DNA of 64,000 nucleotides from Sphingobacteriales bacterium. Lineage in GTDB: Bacteria > Bacteroidota > Bacteroidia > Chitinophagales > UBA2359. The stretch's first letter is position 1, and each line of letters opens with the position of its first letter. Position numbers and translations under genes: made by a program. The DNA lies in contig JADJJT010000003.1 in the NCBI GenBank assembly GCA_016706405.1, forward strand, positions 558,001 to 622,000, in the 5' to 3' direction. Under the pieces are notes generated by a model. The model worked only from the letters and a program-made list of their open reading frames with translations, had not been told where the DNA came from and did not search any database. Of the stretch, positions 8,652-17,090 are shown one piece after another.

Positions 8652-9578
8652 TTAGCCTTGCAAGGCAGCGGCGCCGCTAACAATTTCGGTAATTTCGGTG
8701 GTAATGGCTGCTTGGCGGGCACGGTTATATTGAATACTAAGGTCGCGCAATAACTCTTCGGCGTTGTTGGTTGCATTATCCATTGAAGTCATCCGGGCAC
8801 CTTGTTCGCTGGTATTACTGTCTAACAAATATCTAAAAAATTGTGTTTTTAAAATTTTAGGCACTAATTCTTTTAATATCTGTTCTTTATCGGGTTCGTA
8901 TAGGTAATCGGGTTTTATATCTTCTTTTGGGGCATTTCCGGCATTTTTGGCACTACTTTTTTTAGCGATATCTGGTTTTTCTAATTTAACAACGGGCAAA
9001 AAAGTATCAACTAACGGAATTTGAACAATTTGGTTTTTAAACTGATTGTAAGCAACATGTATAATATCGTATTGTTTGCTTAGAAACTGCTGCATAATCA
9101 ATTCGGCCAAGGCTGCGCTATCATCAAAATTAAGGTCTTGGAATAGATTAATATAGTCAGTATTTAATTTTACCGGCTCGCGTTTTAGCAGGTCATAGCC
9201 TTTTTTGCCAATAAACATTAGTGTTACATTTCCGGATGCTTTTTGTTGGGCATATTGGGTATTAATGGTATTTCGCACCATTTTAGAAATGCTCGAATTA
9301 AAAGCGCCGCAAAGGCCACGGTCAGATGTAACTAAAATTATAAGTATATTTTCGGCAGGGCGTTGTGTGCCAAAGGCCATCCCGCCGCCTGAATCGCCGC
9401 CCGACATTAAATTGCCCATAATACCGTAAAGTTTGTCGGCATAAGGGCGTATTTTAATGATACGGTCTTGGGCTTTCCTGAGTTTTGAGGCGGCCACTAA
9501 TTTCATGGCCTTTGTAATTTGTTGCGTTTTTTTTACCGATACAATTCGGTTGCGAACCTCTTTTAATTGACCTGGCAT
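8652..9578 (-). CDS. atpG: ATP synthase F1 gamma subunit
   Basis: This 308-residue protein is the central rotor shaft of F1 ATPase. The N-terminal helix (MPGQLKEVRNRIVSVKKTQQITKAMKLVAASKLRKAQ region) and the C-terminal helix (MDNATNNAEELLRDLSIQYNRARQAAITTEITEIVSGAAAL region) are typical. SDRGLCGAFN in the middle is the conserved gamma-subunit motif. It is about 20 residues longer than the E. coli protein; the extra length is a Lys/Ala-rich stretch at about residues 198-222 before DYLYEPDKEQIL. It is the last gene of the atp cluster. It is preceded by a strong hairpin separating it from atpA and followed by a terminator. Start ATG at 9578. Confidence 0.95.
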   Translation of the reverse strand: MPGQLKEVRNRIVSVKKTQQITKAMKLVAASKLRKAQDRIIKIRPYADKLYGIMGNLMSGGDSGGGMAFGTQRPAENILIILVTSDRGLCGAFNSSISKMVRNTINTQYAQQKASGNVTLMFIGKKGYDLLKREPVKLNTDYINLFQDLNFDDSAALAELIMQQFLSKQYDIIHVAYNQFKNQIVQIPLVDTFLPVVKLEKPDIAKKSSAKNAGNAPKEDIKPDYLYEPDKEQILKELVPKILKTQFFRYLLDSNTSEQGARMTSMDNATNNAEELLRDLSIQYNRARQAAITTEITEIVSGAAALQG

Positions 9579-9626
9579 ATATATTTATAAAAATATTTTA
9601 TAATTAAAATTTAATTTCAAACCTTG

Positions 9627-9666
9627 TAAAAGGTCGTAACCGTATAGGTAGTGTTACGACCTTTTA
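9627..9666 (-). terminator. Perfect 14-bp inverted repeat between atpA and atpG
   Basis: The arms TAAAAGGTCGTAAC (9627-9640) and GTTACGACCTTTTA (9653-9666) are exactly complementary with a 12-base loop. On the minus strand, the reading direction of the cluster, the stem ends in CCTTTTA but no longer T-run follows, so it may be a weak terminator, an attenuator or an mRNA-processing or stability element. Confidence 0.6.
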
Positions 9667-9694
9667 TTTTTATTGGTTTGATTATTGCGCTTTA

Positions 9695-11281
9695 CTATTT
9701 ACTTACCGATAAAGCACATTCTTTAGCTAGTTCAGTCAATTTAGATGCTAAATCGGCAGTGATTTCGCCTTTTTTCTCGCGCAATTGGGCTAATACTTCC
9801 GGATGGCGTTTTTCAAGTGAAGTTAAAAATACCTGTTCAAATTCGCGCACTCTGTTTTGCGGAACTTCGCGAAGCAAATTATTTGTACTAAGATAAATAA
9901 TAGCTACTTGTTTTTCAACCGGATAAGGGGTGTACTGCGGTTGTTTTAATACCTCTACGTTGCGCGCACCTTTGTCGAGAATAGATTTTGTAACGGCATC
10001 TAAGTCAGCACCAAATTTTGAGAAAGCTTCTAATTCGCGATATTGTGCCAGGTCAATTTTCAAAGTACCTGCCACCGATTTCATGGGTTTAATTTGAGCT
10101 GCCGACCCTACACGCGATACCGATATACCTACGTCAATGGCGGGTAAAACGCCGGCATTAAACAAGTCGTTATTTAAGAATATTTGGCCATCGGTAATCG
10201 AAATTACGTTGGTGGGGATATATGCCGACACGTCTCCGGCTTGGGTTTCAATGATGGGCAATGCTGTTAGCGAGCCACCACCTTTTACCAAGTGTTTGAT
10301 GGAGTCGGGCAGGTCGTTCATTGAACGGGCTATTTCGTCGTTTTCGTTAATTTTTGCGGCGCGTTCCAATAGGCGTGAGTGCAAATAAAACACGTCTCCG
10401 GGGTATGCTTCGCGGCCTGGTGGGCGGCGCAGCAACAAAGATACTTCGCGGTAGGCAACGGCTTGTTTTGAAAGGTCGTCAAAAACGATAAGCGCAGGGC
10501 GGCCAGTGTCGCGGAAAAACTCGCCAATACAGCAGCCCGAGAATGGGGCAAAAAATTGGAAGGGGGCGGGGTCTGAGGCCGATGCGTTTACAATAACGGT
10601 ATAGTCTAAAGCGCCACCTTCGGCCAATATTTTTGCTATATTGGCAACAGTTGAGGCTTTTTGACCTACGGCTACATAAATACAGTAAACGGGTTCGCCG
10701 CGTTCAAAAAACTCGCGTTGGTTCAAAATAGTATCAATGGCAATAGCTGTTTTCCCGGTTTGGCGGTCGCCAATGATAAGTTCGCGTTGGCCGCGGCCAA
10801 TCGGAATCATCGAGTCAATAGCTTTAATCCCGGTTTGTAGTGGCTCGTTTACCGGTTGGCGGTAAATTACACCGGGTGCTTTGCGCTCTAACGGCATATC
10901 GTACAAATCGCCTTTAATGGGGCCTTTGCCGTCAATGGGTTCGCCAAGTGGGTTAATAACCCGGCCTACCAAGCCTTCGCCTACACGAATAGCGGCAATA
11001 CGTCCGGTGCGACGCACAGTATCGCCCTCTCTGATGGCTTCGGAAGTGCCCATCAACACGGCACCTACGTTGTCTTCTTCAAGGTTTAATACTACGGCTT
11101 TAATGCCATTTTCAAACTCAACCAATTCGCCTGCACGAACTTGGTTAAGGCCGTAAATACGGGCAATACCATCGCCAACTTGTAGTACGGTGCCTACTTC
11201 TTCTAATTGAGTTTCGGTTTTAAAACTCGAAAGCTGTTGGCGCAATATGGCGGATATTTCTTCTGGTCTAACTTCAACCAT
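9695..11281 (-). CDS. atpA: ATP synthase F1 alpha subunit
   Basis: This 528-residue protein is the non-catalytic nucleotide-binding subunit of F1. The Walker A loop GDRQTGKTAIAI lies near residues 171-182. The stretch VGRVINPLGEPIDGKGP and the alpha signature PAIDVGISVSRVGSAAQ are present; the latter includes the conserved Arg finger that reaches the catalytic site on beta. Length is close to the usual 505-525. The beta gene atpD is absent from the cluster, as in other Bacteroidota where atpDC lies elsewhere. It follows atpH after 32 bases and so is probably co-transcribed with it. Start ATG at 11281. Confidence 0.97.
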   Translation of the reverse strand: MVEVRPEEISAILRQQLSSFKTETQLEEVGTVLQVGDGIARIYGLNQVRAGELVEFENGIKAVVLNLEEDNVGAVLMGTSEAIREGDTVRRTGRIAAIRVGEGLVGRVINPLGEPIDGKGPIKGDLYDMPLERKAPGVIYRQPVNEPLQTGIKAIDSMIPIGRGQRELIIGDRQTGKTAIAIDTILNQREFFERGEPVYCIYVAVGQKASTVANIAKILAEGGALDYTVIVNASASDPAPFQFFAPFSGCCIGEFFRDTGRPALIVFDDLSKQAVAYREVSLLLRRPPGREAYPGDVFYLHSRLLERAAKINENDEIARSMNDLPDSIKHLVKGGGSLTALPIIETQAGDVSAYIPTNVISITDGQIFLNNDLFNAGVLPAIDVGISVSRVGSAAQIKPMKSVAGTLKIDLAQYRELEAFSKFGADLDAVTKSILDKGARNVEVLKQPQYTPYPVEKQVAIIYLSTNNLLREVPQNRVREFEQVFLTSLEKRHPEVLAQLREKKGEITADLASKLTELAKECALSVSK

Positions 11282-11313
11282 GAGTGAAAAAAATTATTTT
11301 GCGGTTAATTTTA

Positions 11314-11871
11314 TTAATATTGTTTAACGTAAGTGGTGTCGCTAAATACCAATTTAAGTTGGTCGTACCGATTAAAAATGCTAGTGTCGTAAAGTAAATT
11401 ATTAAATTTTAATATAAAGCCACCAATTACAGTTGGGTCTATTTTAGTTTCTAATTCAACGGCTGTTTTGCCTGTTTTTTCTAAAATTAGGTTTTTTACT
11501 TTGGCAATAATTTCGTCGGTTGCTGCAAAAGCGGTAGTAAGTGTTGCGCTAACAATGCCTTTGTGTATTTTGTACTGCTCTAAAAAAGCACTTACTAATT
11601 CCGGCAAATAAAATTCGCGGCGTTTGCCAATTACCAATTTCAAGTAGCTTTTCATAATTATACCTAATGAATTCCCAAACAATAAATCGGTAATTTGTTG
11701 CTTTTTTTGGTAGTTTACATCCGGACTTTTCATTAACAGCCAAAGGTCGCGGTTTTTTAGGGCATCGTTTACTTTTTGCACATCGTTGTAAACCTCATCA
11801 AGTTGATTTTGCTCTATGGCTAAATCAAGCAAAGCTTTGGCGTAACGGGTTGCTATTTTATGAACAGACAT
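11314..11871 (-). CDS. atpH: ATP synthase delta subunit (OSCP)
   Basis: This 185-residue protein links the b stalk to the top of F1. The N-terminal MSVHKIATRYAKALLDLAIEQ is the family signature for the helical domain, and the C-terminal half includes VSATLTTAF and the glycine-bearing KIDPTVIGGFILKFNN loop typical of OSCP/delta. Length is standard (about 175-185). It lies between atpF and atpA, as expected. The gap to atpF is 99 bases and contains a 9-bp inverted repeat. Start ATG at 11871. Confidence 0.93.
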   Translation of the reverse strand: MSVHKIATRYAKALLDLAIEQNQLDEVYNDVQKVNDALKNRDLWLLMKSPDVNYQKKQQITDLLFGNSLGIIMKSYLKLVIGKRREFYLPELVSAFLEQYKIHKGIVSATLTTAFAATDEIIAKVKNLILEKTGKTAVELETKIDPTVIGGFILKFNNLLYDTSIFNRYDQLKLVFSDTTYVKQY

Positions 11872-11918
11872 ATTTATTTACGATAATGATAAAAATAAGA
11901 AAAAAAGAGGATAAGATA

Positions 11919-11960
11919 ACTTGTCTTGTATTGTTTCGATAAAGTAAAATGAAGACAAGT
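11919..11960 (-). other. Inverted repeat between atpF and atpH
   Basis: Arms ACTTGTCTT (11919-11927) and AAGACAAGT (11952-11960) are exact complements around a 24-base loop. Downstream on the minus strand is a pyrimidine-rich stretch with a run of seven T about 12 bases away. The loop is long, so this is a weaker candidate than the other two hairpins in the cluster. Confidence 0.4.
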
Positions 11961-11970
11961 AATGTCGTTC

Positions 11971-12474
11971 TTAAAATTTCATTTTACTTACTTGTTCTAA
12001 AACGTAGGTTTCTTGCTCTTTGCGGTCTTTTAATTCACGGCCTAATACTTGTTCTGAAAGTTGGATGGCATAAGTGCCAATAAGGTTTTTAACTTCGGTA
12101 ATTGCCGCCATTTTTTGATTTTGTATATCAAGTTGAGCGGCCTCTTTAATTTCGGCAATTTCAGATTTGGCTTTATCTTTTGCTTGGTTTACAATATTGT
12201 CGCCAATTTCTTTTGCTTCTTTAATTATACGGGCGCGCTCTTCTTTTGCTTCATTTAAAAGGCGCTCGTTATCGGCTTTTAGGTTAGCCATTTCTTCGCG
12301 GGCTTTTTGAGCTTCATTTAGCGAGTCGGTTATTTTGGTTTCGCGGCTTTTTAGCGCTTCGGCAATTGGTTTCCATGCAAAACGACCTAAAAAATACCAC
12401 AGAATTAAAAATATTAAAGCCGTCCAAAAAATAAGACCATAATCGGGCGTTAGTAGAGCATTTAGTAGCACCAT
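11971..12474 (-). CDS. atpF: ATP synthase F0 b subunit
   Basis: This 167-residue protein is the peripheral stalk. It has one N-terminal transmembrane helix (about residues 10-30, YGLIFWTALIFLILWYFLGRF) with the usual FAWKPI boundary. A long charged helix follows (about 35-160, rich in Ala, Glu, Lys and Arg), which dimerises as a coiled coil. Length is typical (about 160-170). It is the first gene after a 357-base gap that carries a terminator-like hairpin and then a promoter-like box, so it may begin a second transcript of the cluster. Start ATG at 12474. Confidence 0.93.
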   Translation of the reverse strand: MVLLNALLTPDYGLIFWTALIFLILWYFLGRFAWKPIAEALKSRETKITDSLNEAQKAREEMANLKADNERLLNEAKEERARIIKEAKEIGDNIVNQAKDKAKSEIAEIKEAAQLDIQNQKMAAITEVKNLIGTYAIQLSEQVLGRELKDRKEQETYVLEQVSKMKF

Positions 12475-12533
12475 GACGAGTACAAATTATGAATGGTAAA
12501 AGATATGTAGTTAATAATTATTAGATAAAATGA

Positions 12534-12541
12534 CAAAGGTA
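12534..12541 (-). promoter_or_regulatory. Probable internal promoter -7 box upstream of atpF
   Basis: The minus strand reads TACCTTTG, a full match to TAnnTTTG, 59 bases before the atpF ATG and after the atpE terminator-like hairpin. No clear -33 TTTG is visible. The remaining part of this 357-base gap (12475-12831) holds two TCCGGA palindromes and no open frame of note. Confidence 0.5.
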
Positions 12542-12750
12542 AATGCCTTTTGTTTTGCTTTTATAATAGTTGAAATTAGGCAGTTATACTTTGTTTTTGA
12601 TGTGAGTTTTGTGTTTTATCCGGATTTACTTTAACTTTTTGCCTGTTTGATTTTGAGTTTAGAGCTAAATGGCAGAGCTAAAAAATACATACATCCGGAA
12701 AATAAATAGAATAATTTACTGTGTTATTTTACTGATAGATTTTCAATTTT

Positions 12751-12788
12751 AAAAATTGCCTCCCCGGCCATACGCCGGGGAAACAATT
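12751..12788 (-). terminator. GC-rich hairpin with T-run downstream of atpE
   Basis: Arms TCCCCGGC (12761-12768) and GCCGGGGA (12774-12781) close a 5-base loop and are extended by AATTG/CAATT. On the minus strand a run of five T (12751-12755) follows, so this looks like a genuine intrinsic terminator or attenuator between atpE and atpF. Confidence 0.7.
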
Positions 12789-12831
12789 GGTTAGGTGTTT
12801 GGCACACTAACGGAAATGGTTTTATTGGCTC

Positions 12832-13083
12832 TTATAACAACATTGTTAACAAACCTACCACCACACCAAAAAGTGCTACACCTTCTACAAGGGCTGCAGT
12901 CAAAATCATGTTAGCCCTAATATCGTTCGAGGCTTCGGGTTGCCGTGCAATAGATTCAACCGCCGAACCACCAATACGGCCTACGCCAATACCAGCACCA
13001 CAAGCAGCTAAACCAGCGCCAATACCACCGCCAAGAGCGGCTATATTGCCCGTTAATTCAAGTAAAATGGGCATGAAGTCCAT
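12832..13083 (-). CDS. atpE: ATP synthase F0 c subunit
   Basis: This short proteolipid forms the rotor ring. The reading frame is open upstream to 13182, but the extra 33 residues (Lys/Asn-rich) do not belong to the family; the ATG at 13083 (MDFMPILLELTGN) or at 13074 gives the normal size of about 80. Helix 1 has the Gly-rich GAGLAACGAGIGVGRIGG, the loop has the conserved RQPEA, and helix 2 carries the ion-binding Glu in ALVEGVALFGVVVGLL. No Na+-type Gln/Glu-Ser-Thr set is seen, which suggests proton coupling. It lies between atpB and atpF; a strong hairpin follows. Confidence 0.9.
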   Translation of the reverse strand: MDFMPILLELTGNIAALGGGIGAGLAACGAGIGVGRIGGSAVESIARQPEASNDIRANMILTAALVEGVALFGVVVGLLTMLL

Positions 13084-13215
13084 ACTACAAATAAAATTAA
13101 AATATGAAGAAAAAAGTTTATTAATTTTTTGTTTTAAAGCATTTGAGTTTAGCGAGGCACCTATTTTTTTGTGTTCAATCAAAGCTGTGTAACCTACAAG
13201 TCATTTTTTCCTTTA

Positions 13216-14490
13216 TTAATGTGCGTGTTGTTGTTCTTCGCCGTGGTGGTCGTGTTCTTCAAGGGCTTGCCCAATAAATACGGCTGCCAGCATAGTAAAT
13301 ATATAGGCTTGCAGTGCGGCTACCAATAACTCGAGGGCATTCATAAACAGTAAAAATATGGCCGAAATAAGTCCGGTGCCCCATCCGGCAATTGGGCCGC
13401 CAATGTGGTGTAAAATAAAAATAATACCTACAAAACTTAAAATAATGATGTGTCCGGCAACTATATTGGCAAACAACCGTATCATTAAGGCAAATGGTTT
13501 TATAAATATTGATAAAATTTCTATTGGCACTAAAATGGCTTTAACCCATCCGGGCATACCCGGCGGATTAAAAATATGCCCCCAATAGGCTTTTTTTCCG
13601 GATAAATTAATAATTAGAAAAACAAAAAAAGCCAGCGTAAAAGCTACCGATATATTGCCCATTACGTTACCACCTCCCGGATAAAAAGGTATCAAGCCTA
13701 ACATATTGCTTATCCAAATAAAAAAGAACATTGTTAGCATTAACGGCATGTATTTTTCGTAATTTTTGCCGATATTGGGTTTTACTATATTGTCGCGTAC
13801 AAATTCAATGATAGGTTCAAAAAACGAGGCCAAACCTTTGGGAACATGGTTTGTTTTGTAGGCACGTGCAATGCTCGTAAATATTAAAATCATTAACAAG
13901 GTGGCTAACAGCATGGTAAACACTACCTTAGTTATTGAAAAATCAATAAAACTACTTCGGTCAACATCGTTATATTTTACGTTGTTGGCTATAACATGTT
14001 TTTTGCCTTTTTCGTCTATTACATGTACCTCAACACTTCCGGCTTTTTGAAACGAAGGGTCGTTTACAAAATACAACCGCCCATGCTGCATTACATAGCC
14101 GTTATACGAGTTGTGCCCGTGGTTAAATACACCCGACGAAAAAAACTCGAAACCATGATTAAAATGATACACAAGGCAAGGCAAAGATATAGAAGTATGC
14201 CCCCACAGATGGAACTCGTTAGCGTCTCCAATGTGGTTCATTATCATACCGCTAATATCTGGGGCTTTTTTTGCCTCACCAGAACTATGTTGTTCCGTTT
14301 GGCTGTTTTGGCCGCTTGTTGCTGCGTTGGCTGCCGGTGCGTGCGTATGACCGGGCGCGCTATGGTCGTGCGGGGGGGTACCCGGGCCATGACTATGGTT
14401 ATGGTCTTGTGCTAAAACACTAATTTGTAGGAGTAGCATTAAAGCCGCACTAACAAATATATTGACGAATTTTTTAAATATTAAAAACAT
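13216..14490 (-). CDS. atpB: ATP synthase F0 a subunit with secreted His-rich N-terminal extension
   Basis: This stator subunit forms the proton half-channels. The frame is open to 14526, but the ATG at 14490 (MFLIFKKFVNIFVS) is preferred because it starts a signal peptide ending near SVLAQ and because a TAnnTTTG box lies between the two starts. From 14490 the protein has 424 residues against about 270 in E. coli. The additional N-terminal part (about 130 residues after cleavage) is His-rich (DHNHSHGPG, HDHSAPGHTH). The core has the conserved helix MIRLFANIVAGHIIIL with the essential Arg (residue 338), and FMNALELLVAALQAYIF. The C-terminus is again His-rich (EEHDHHGEEQQHAH). The long exported N-terminus is known in Bacteroidota AtpB; so many histidines are less usual. 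Confidence 0.92.
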   Translation of the reverse strand: MFLIFKKFVNIFVSAALMLLLQISVLAQDHNHSHGPGTPPHDHSAPGHTHAPAANAATSGQNSQTEQHSSGEAKKAPDISGMIMNHIGDANEFHLWGHTSISLPCLVYHFNHGFEFFSSGVFNHGHNSYNGYVMQHGRLYFVNDPSFQKAGSVEVHVIDEKGKKHVIANNVKYNDVDRSSFIDFSITKVVFTMLLATLLMILIFTSIARAYKTNHVPKGLASFFEPIIEFVRDNIVKPNIGKNYEKYMPLMLTMFFFIWISNMLGLIPFYPGGGNVMGNISVAFTLAFFVFLIINLSGKKAYWGHIFNPPGMPGWVKAILVPIEILSIFIKPFALMIRLFANIVAGHIIILSFVGIIFILHHIGGPIAGWGTGLISAIFLLFMNALELLVAALQAYIFTMLAAVFIGQALEEHDHHGEEQQHAH

Positions 14491-14511
14491 AAACTTTGTT
14501 GAATGGCAGCG

Positions 14512-14519
14512 CAAAGATA
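14512..14519 (-). promoter_or_regulatory. Probable -7 box of the atp operon (TATCTTTG on minus)
   Basis: TATCTTTG on the minus strand matches TAnnTTTG and ends 21 bases before the ATG at 14490. It lies downstream of the ATG at 14526, which argues against that longer start. Confidence 0.6.
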
Positions 14520-14526
14520 CGAACAA

Positions 14527-14846
14527 AACTTTTATTTTAATAGCATTTAGTCGCTTTTTTAGTTTTGTTTTATTTATTTTAAAACTTCAACTGACAAACC
14601 ATATCAACTTGGTTGGTTTTTAATGGTATTTTTGATGAAAGCGGGTAAAACCACAAAGTGGCCTTGTCCTAAAAAATATTTATGGACTTATTTTGGGTGA
14701 ATAGAGACAATTTGAGCAAACCAAGTTCAAAATTGAAGAAAAGAAGATGCAAATAACACATTTTACCGAACTAATAACAGTAAAAAATCCGGATGGTATA
14801 AAGATATTATTTATTTGTCTCAACGCTATCCGGACTTTTTAAAAAT
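14527..14846. other. Gene-free interval between the amidase gene and atpB
   Basis: About 320 bases without a convincing open frame. It holds two TCCGGA palindromes (near 14788 and 14829). I see no RNA gene or clear hairpin with a T-run. Confidence 0.5.
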
Positions 14847-15860
14847 TCATACAAACGATAAATATTTTCCGCTTACCCACAACCCCGATAAATCAATTTT
14901 GCACCAGTTATTCAGTTTTTCAAAAACTAATACGTCTTGTTCTACGGCTAATTGATCAAATATTTCAAACTCGGTGCCGGGCCCGGTGCGCACATTCAGC
15001 AATTCTACTTCAGCTACTATTGCTTTTTGGCCTAATTGTAAATATTTTTCCATTACCCACTCGTTTCGTTTAGCCGATACGCGCACCCATCCGTTAGATT
15101 GCTCGTAAATGCGTAAAATTGCCCCATAAAAAGTAACCATTTTAATCGGATAATTTGTGCCAGCCCCGTTTCTGATATTTAGTGCGTTTGCAGTTACCAT
15201 TCCATAATTTTTTAATAAATTGTTATCGGGCAAATCATCATCGTTTGGAATCTGTGTTTGGTTGGTCAACGCTTTTAGCTGAGCAGCCACAAGGGGTAAA
15301 AAATTTGTTTTTGCGTTTGCAACTTTGTTTCCACCAAAAAAATTTGTGCCAGGACACGATTTGGTTATGCCGCTATCTCCATTTGTGCGTTTTCCAGTGC
15401 TTAAATCAAACCAGTGATGATATACAACTGTATCGATAGTAGGTTGTAAAGCAAATCGTTTACACAATAAAGCAACAACATGTATAATAACATCTGCTTG
15501 CGCCGAGGTCATTTCATCTTTGCCCGCATCAAAATTGCCCAAATTTTCAATACAAATGCCGCCAATATTGCGTTTAGCAATGCCAGCAGGTTGTTTTTCA
15601 AAACTGCGGCAGAGGGCTATTTTGCCATCCGGAAAAATGGTTAGGTTTTGTGCAATATCACTAAATCCTCTGTTTACTTTGTGGAAATGGCGCATCTCAA
15701 CTAAATTGTCAAAATGGCTGTGGCTGTTAAATTGTTTGTAACTAGGAATTAGCGTGTGATGTATTTGTATGTGGTTAATAGTGCGGGCTATTTGGGTGTC
15801 AAAAAGCCAAACTTCAAACTCGTTTAAGCTAAACATCGTAAATCCGCTTTTTTGTTGCAT
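14847..15860 (-). CDS. N-acetylmuramoyl-L-alanine amidase (Amidase_2) with two SH3b domains
   Basis: This 337-residue protein has an N-terminal amidase_2/PGRP-type domain (about 20-195). It shows the zinc-ligand pattern IHHT near residue 33, HHW near 168 and CPGTNFF near 188, which together fit His, His and Cys/Asp ligands of this fold. Two bacterial SH3 domains follow: ANALNIRNGAGTNYPIKMV to WVMEKYL, and VELLNVRTGPGTEF to WVSGKYL. These usually bind peptidoglycan. No signal peptide is seen from either ATG (15860 or 15836, MFSLNEFEVW), so export by a non-Sec route or an intracellular role is possible. The neighbouring IS remnant lies 5' of the gene and may have separated it from its original promoter. 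Confidence 0.8.
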   Translation of the reverse strand: MQQKSGFTMFSLNEFEVWLFDTQIARTINHIQIHHTLIPSYKQFNSHSHFDNLVEMRHFHKVNRGFSDIAQNLTIFPDGKIALCRSFEKQPAGIAKRNIGGICIENLGNFDAGKDEMTSAQADVIIHVVALLCKRFALQPTIDTVVYHHWFDLSTGKRTNGDSGITKSCPGTNFFGGNKVANAKTNFLPLVAAQLKALTNQTQIPNDDDLPDNNLLKNYGMVTANALNIRNGAGTNYPIKMVTFYGAILRIYEQSNGWVRVSAKRNEWVMEKYLQLGQKAIVAEVELLNVRTGPGTEFEIFDQLAVEQDVLVFEKLNNWCKIDLSGLWVSGKYLSFV

Positions 15861-15918
15861 GGTGGTTTGGTTTGGTTTTGTGTAGCTAATGTTTATTCTA
15901 TAAGAGGCAATTTTGTTA

Positions 15919-16846
15919 GAGACTGTCTAAAAATTAAAAATTGGCATGCCAGTCCTAAAAATTGATAGGAAAAAAGTTATTAAAAGAGATGTGAATAAAA
16001 GACTATCAGTTTGACGTTTAAATAATAATTCATAGCTTTATGAAAATCAAACACATAAAGTAAAATGAAAACCTACCCAAGCAGTCTCACCGATAGTCAA
16101 TGGAGTGCAATATTAGGCATTTTAGACGACAAACGGAAACGAAAACACAGTTTAAGAGAAATTTTTAATGCGCTGTTCTATTTGCTTAAAACTGGCTGTC
16201 AATGGCGCATGCTGCCGTTCCATTTTCCGTCATGGAAGCTTGTTTACTACTATTTTACCAAGTGGAAGAAGGATGGGACGATAGAACTCATCCATGAAAT
16301 ACTCAGGGATAAGACTCGAAAGCAAGCAGGCAGGGCTTCATCGCCAAGTGTTGGTATAATTGATAGCCAGAGCGTAAAGACAACAAGCGTCGGAGGCTTG
16401 TGCAGAGGGATTGACGGGGGTAAAAAGTTAAAGGCAGAAAGGGCATATTATTGTAGATACAATGGGACTACTTTTAGCGGTTGTGGTTCATGCGGCAAAT
16501 GAGCATGACAGTAAATCAGCCCCAATGGTTATAGCTGACCTCAGAGGCAGGTTTTGCAGATTGGTAAAGATAGTAGCTGATGGCGGGTATAGAGGCGAGT
16601 TAATTGAAAATACCCGCAAAACGTTTGGGTGGGTGGTTGAGGTTGTAAGTAGATCGAATACAGCCTCGAAATTCGAAGTATTGCCAAAAAGATGGATTGT
16701 TGAAAGAACTTTTGCATGGCTCGAAAGCTTATCGAAGATTGAGTAAAGACTTTGAGTTCCAAACCGAAACGAGCCAGACAATGATCCAACTTGCCATGAT
16801 AAAATTGATGCTTAATAGAATTAGAAAATAAAATTTAGACAGGCTC
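15919..16846 (+). mobile_element. IS5-family insertion sequence, decayed (about 928 bp)
   Basis: Terminal inverted repeats are visible: GAGACTGTCTAAAAATTA at 15919-15936 and its near reverse complement at 16829-16846 (15 of 18 positions agree). Between them is one transposase gene in three frames. The flanking triplets are TTA on the left and TGA on the right, so a clean TNA-type target duplication is not seen. Size and DDE motifs fit the IS5 family, IS427/IS1031-like group. The insertion lies between genes and breaks none that I can see. Confidence 0.85.
16065..16831 (+). pseudogene. IS5-family DDE transposase with two frameshifts
   Basis: The reading frame starts at ATG 16065 (MKTYPSSLTDSQWSAI), typical of IS5-family N-termini that carry the DUF4096-like domain. 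It holds the first catalytic Asp in GIIDSQSVKTT, then shifts by +1 near 16420-16450. The second segment gives HIIVDTMGLLLAVVVHAANEH, the second Asp in VADGGYRGE, and the catalytic Glu in VERTFAWLE. A further +1 shift near 16730 (an extra T in AGCTTAT) leads to YRRLSKDFEF and a natural end at LMLNRIRK with stop 16829-16831. Some IS427-group elements use one programmed frameshift, but two shifts of this kind point to decay. Read through, the protein would be about 255 residues. Confidence 0.85.
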
Positions 16847-17090
16847 TGAAATTTGTTAGGGGTTTAGGAGTTTGAAATACAAATATTATTACCACACATG
16901 TTTTATGCGCGTAATGTTTGTTTAAAAAAATGGTTTGACTTTTGCCGGATAAATAAGCAAGAACCACTTAACGGCAATACCGATATTTTTAACTTCCGGA
17001 TGATTGCTACCAAAAACAAGTTCTCATAACCTCTTGAAAGTAGCGCCAAATAAAACGCTTTCGGTTCAAAAAACTTATTATTTCAACTGG

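Noticed and set aside
13084..13182. N-terminal extension of the ATP synthase c subunit
   Set aside because: The extra 33 residues do not fit the family; the internal ATG at 13083 gives a normal 83-residue proteolipid.
16420..16460. Programmed -1 frameshift in the IS transposase
   Set aside because: The shift needed is +1, a -1 slip soon meets a stop, and a second +1 shift occurs near 16730, which fits decay better.
15911..16860. Target-site duplication TTGTTA around the IS
   Set aside because: TTTGTTA occurs near both ends but does not abut the right-hand terminal repeat, so it is probably coincidence.
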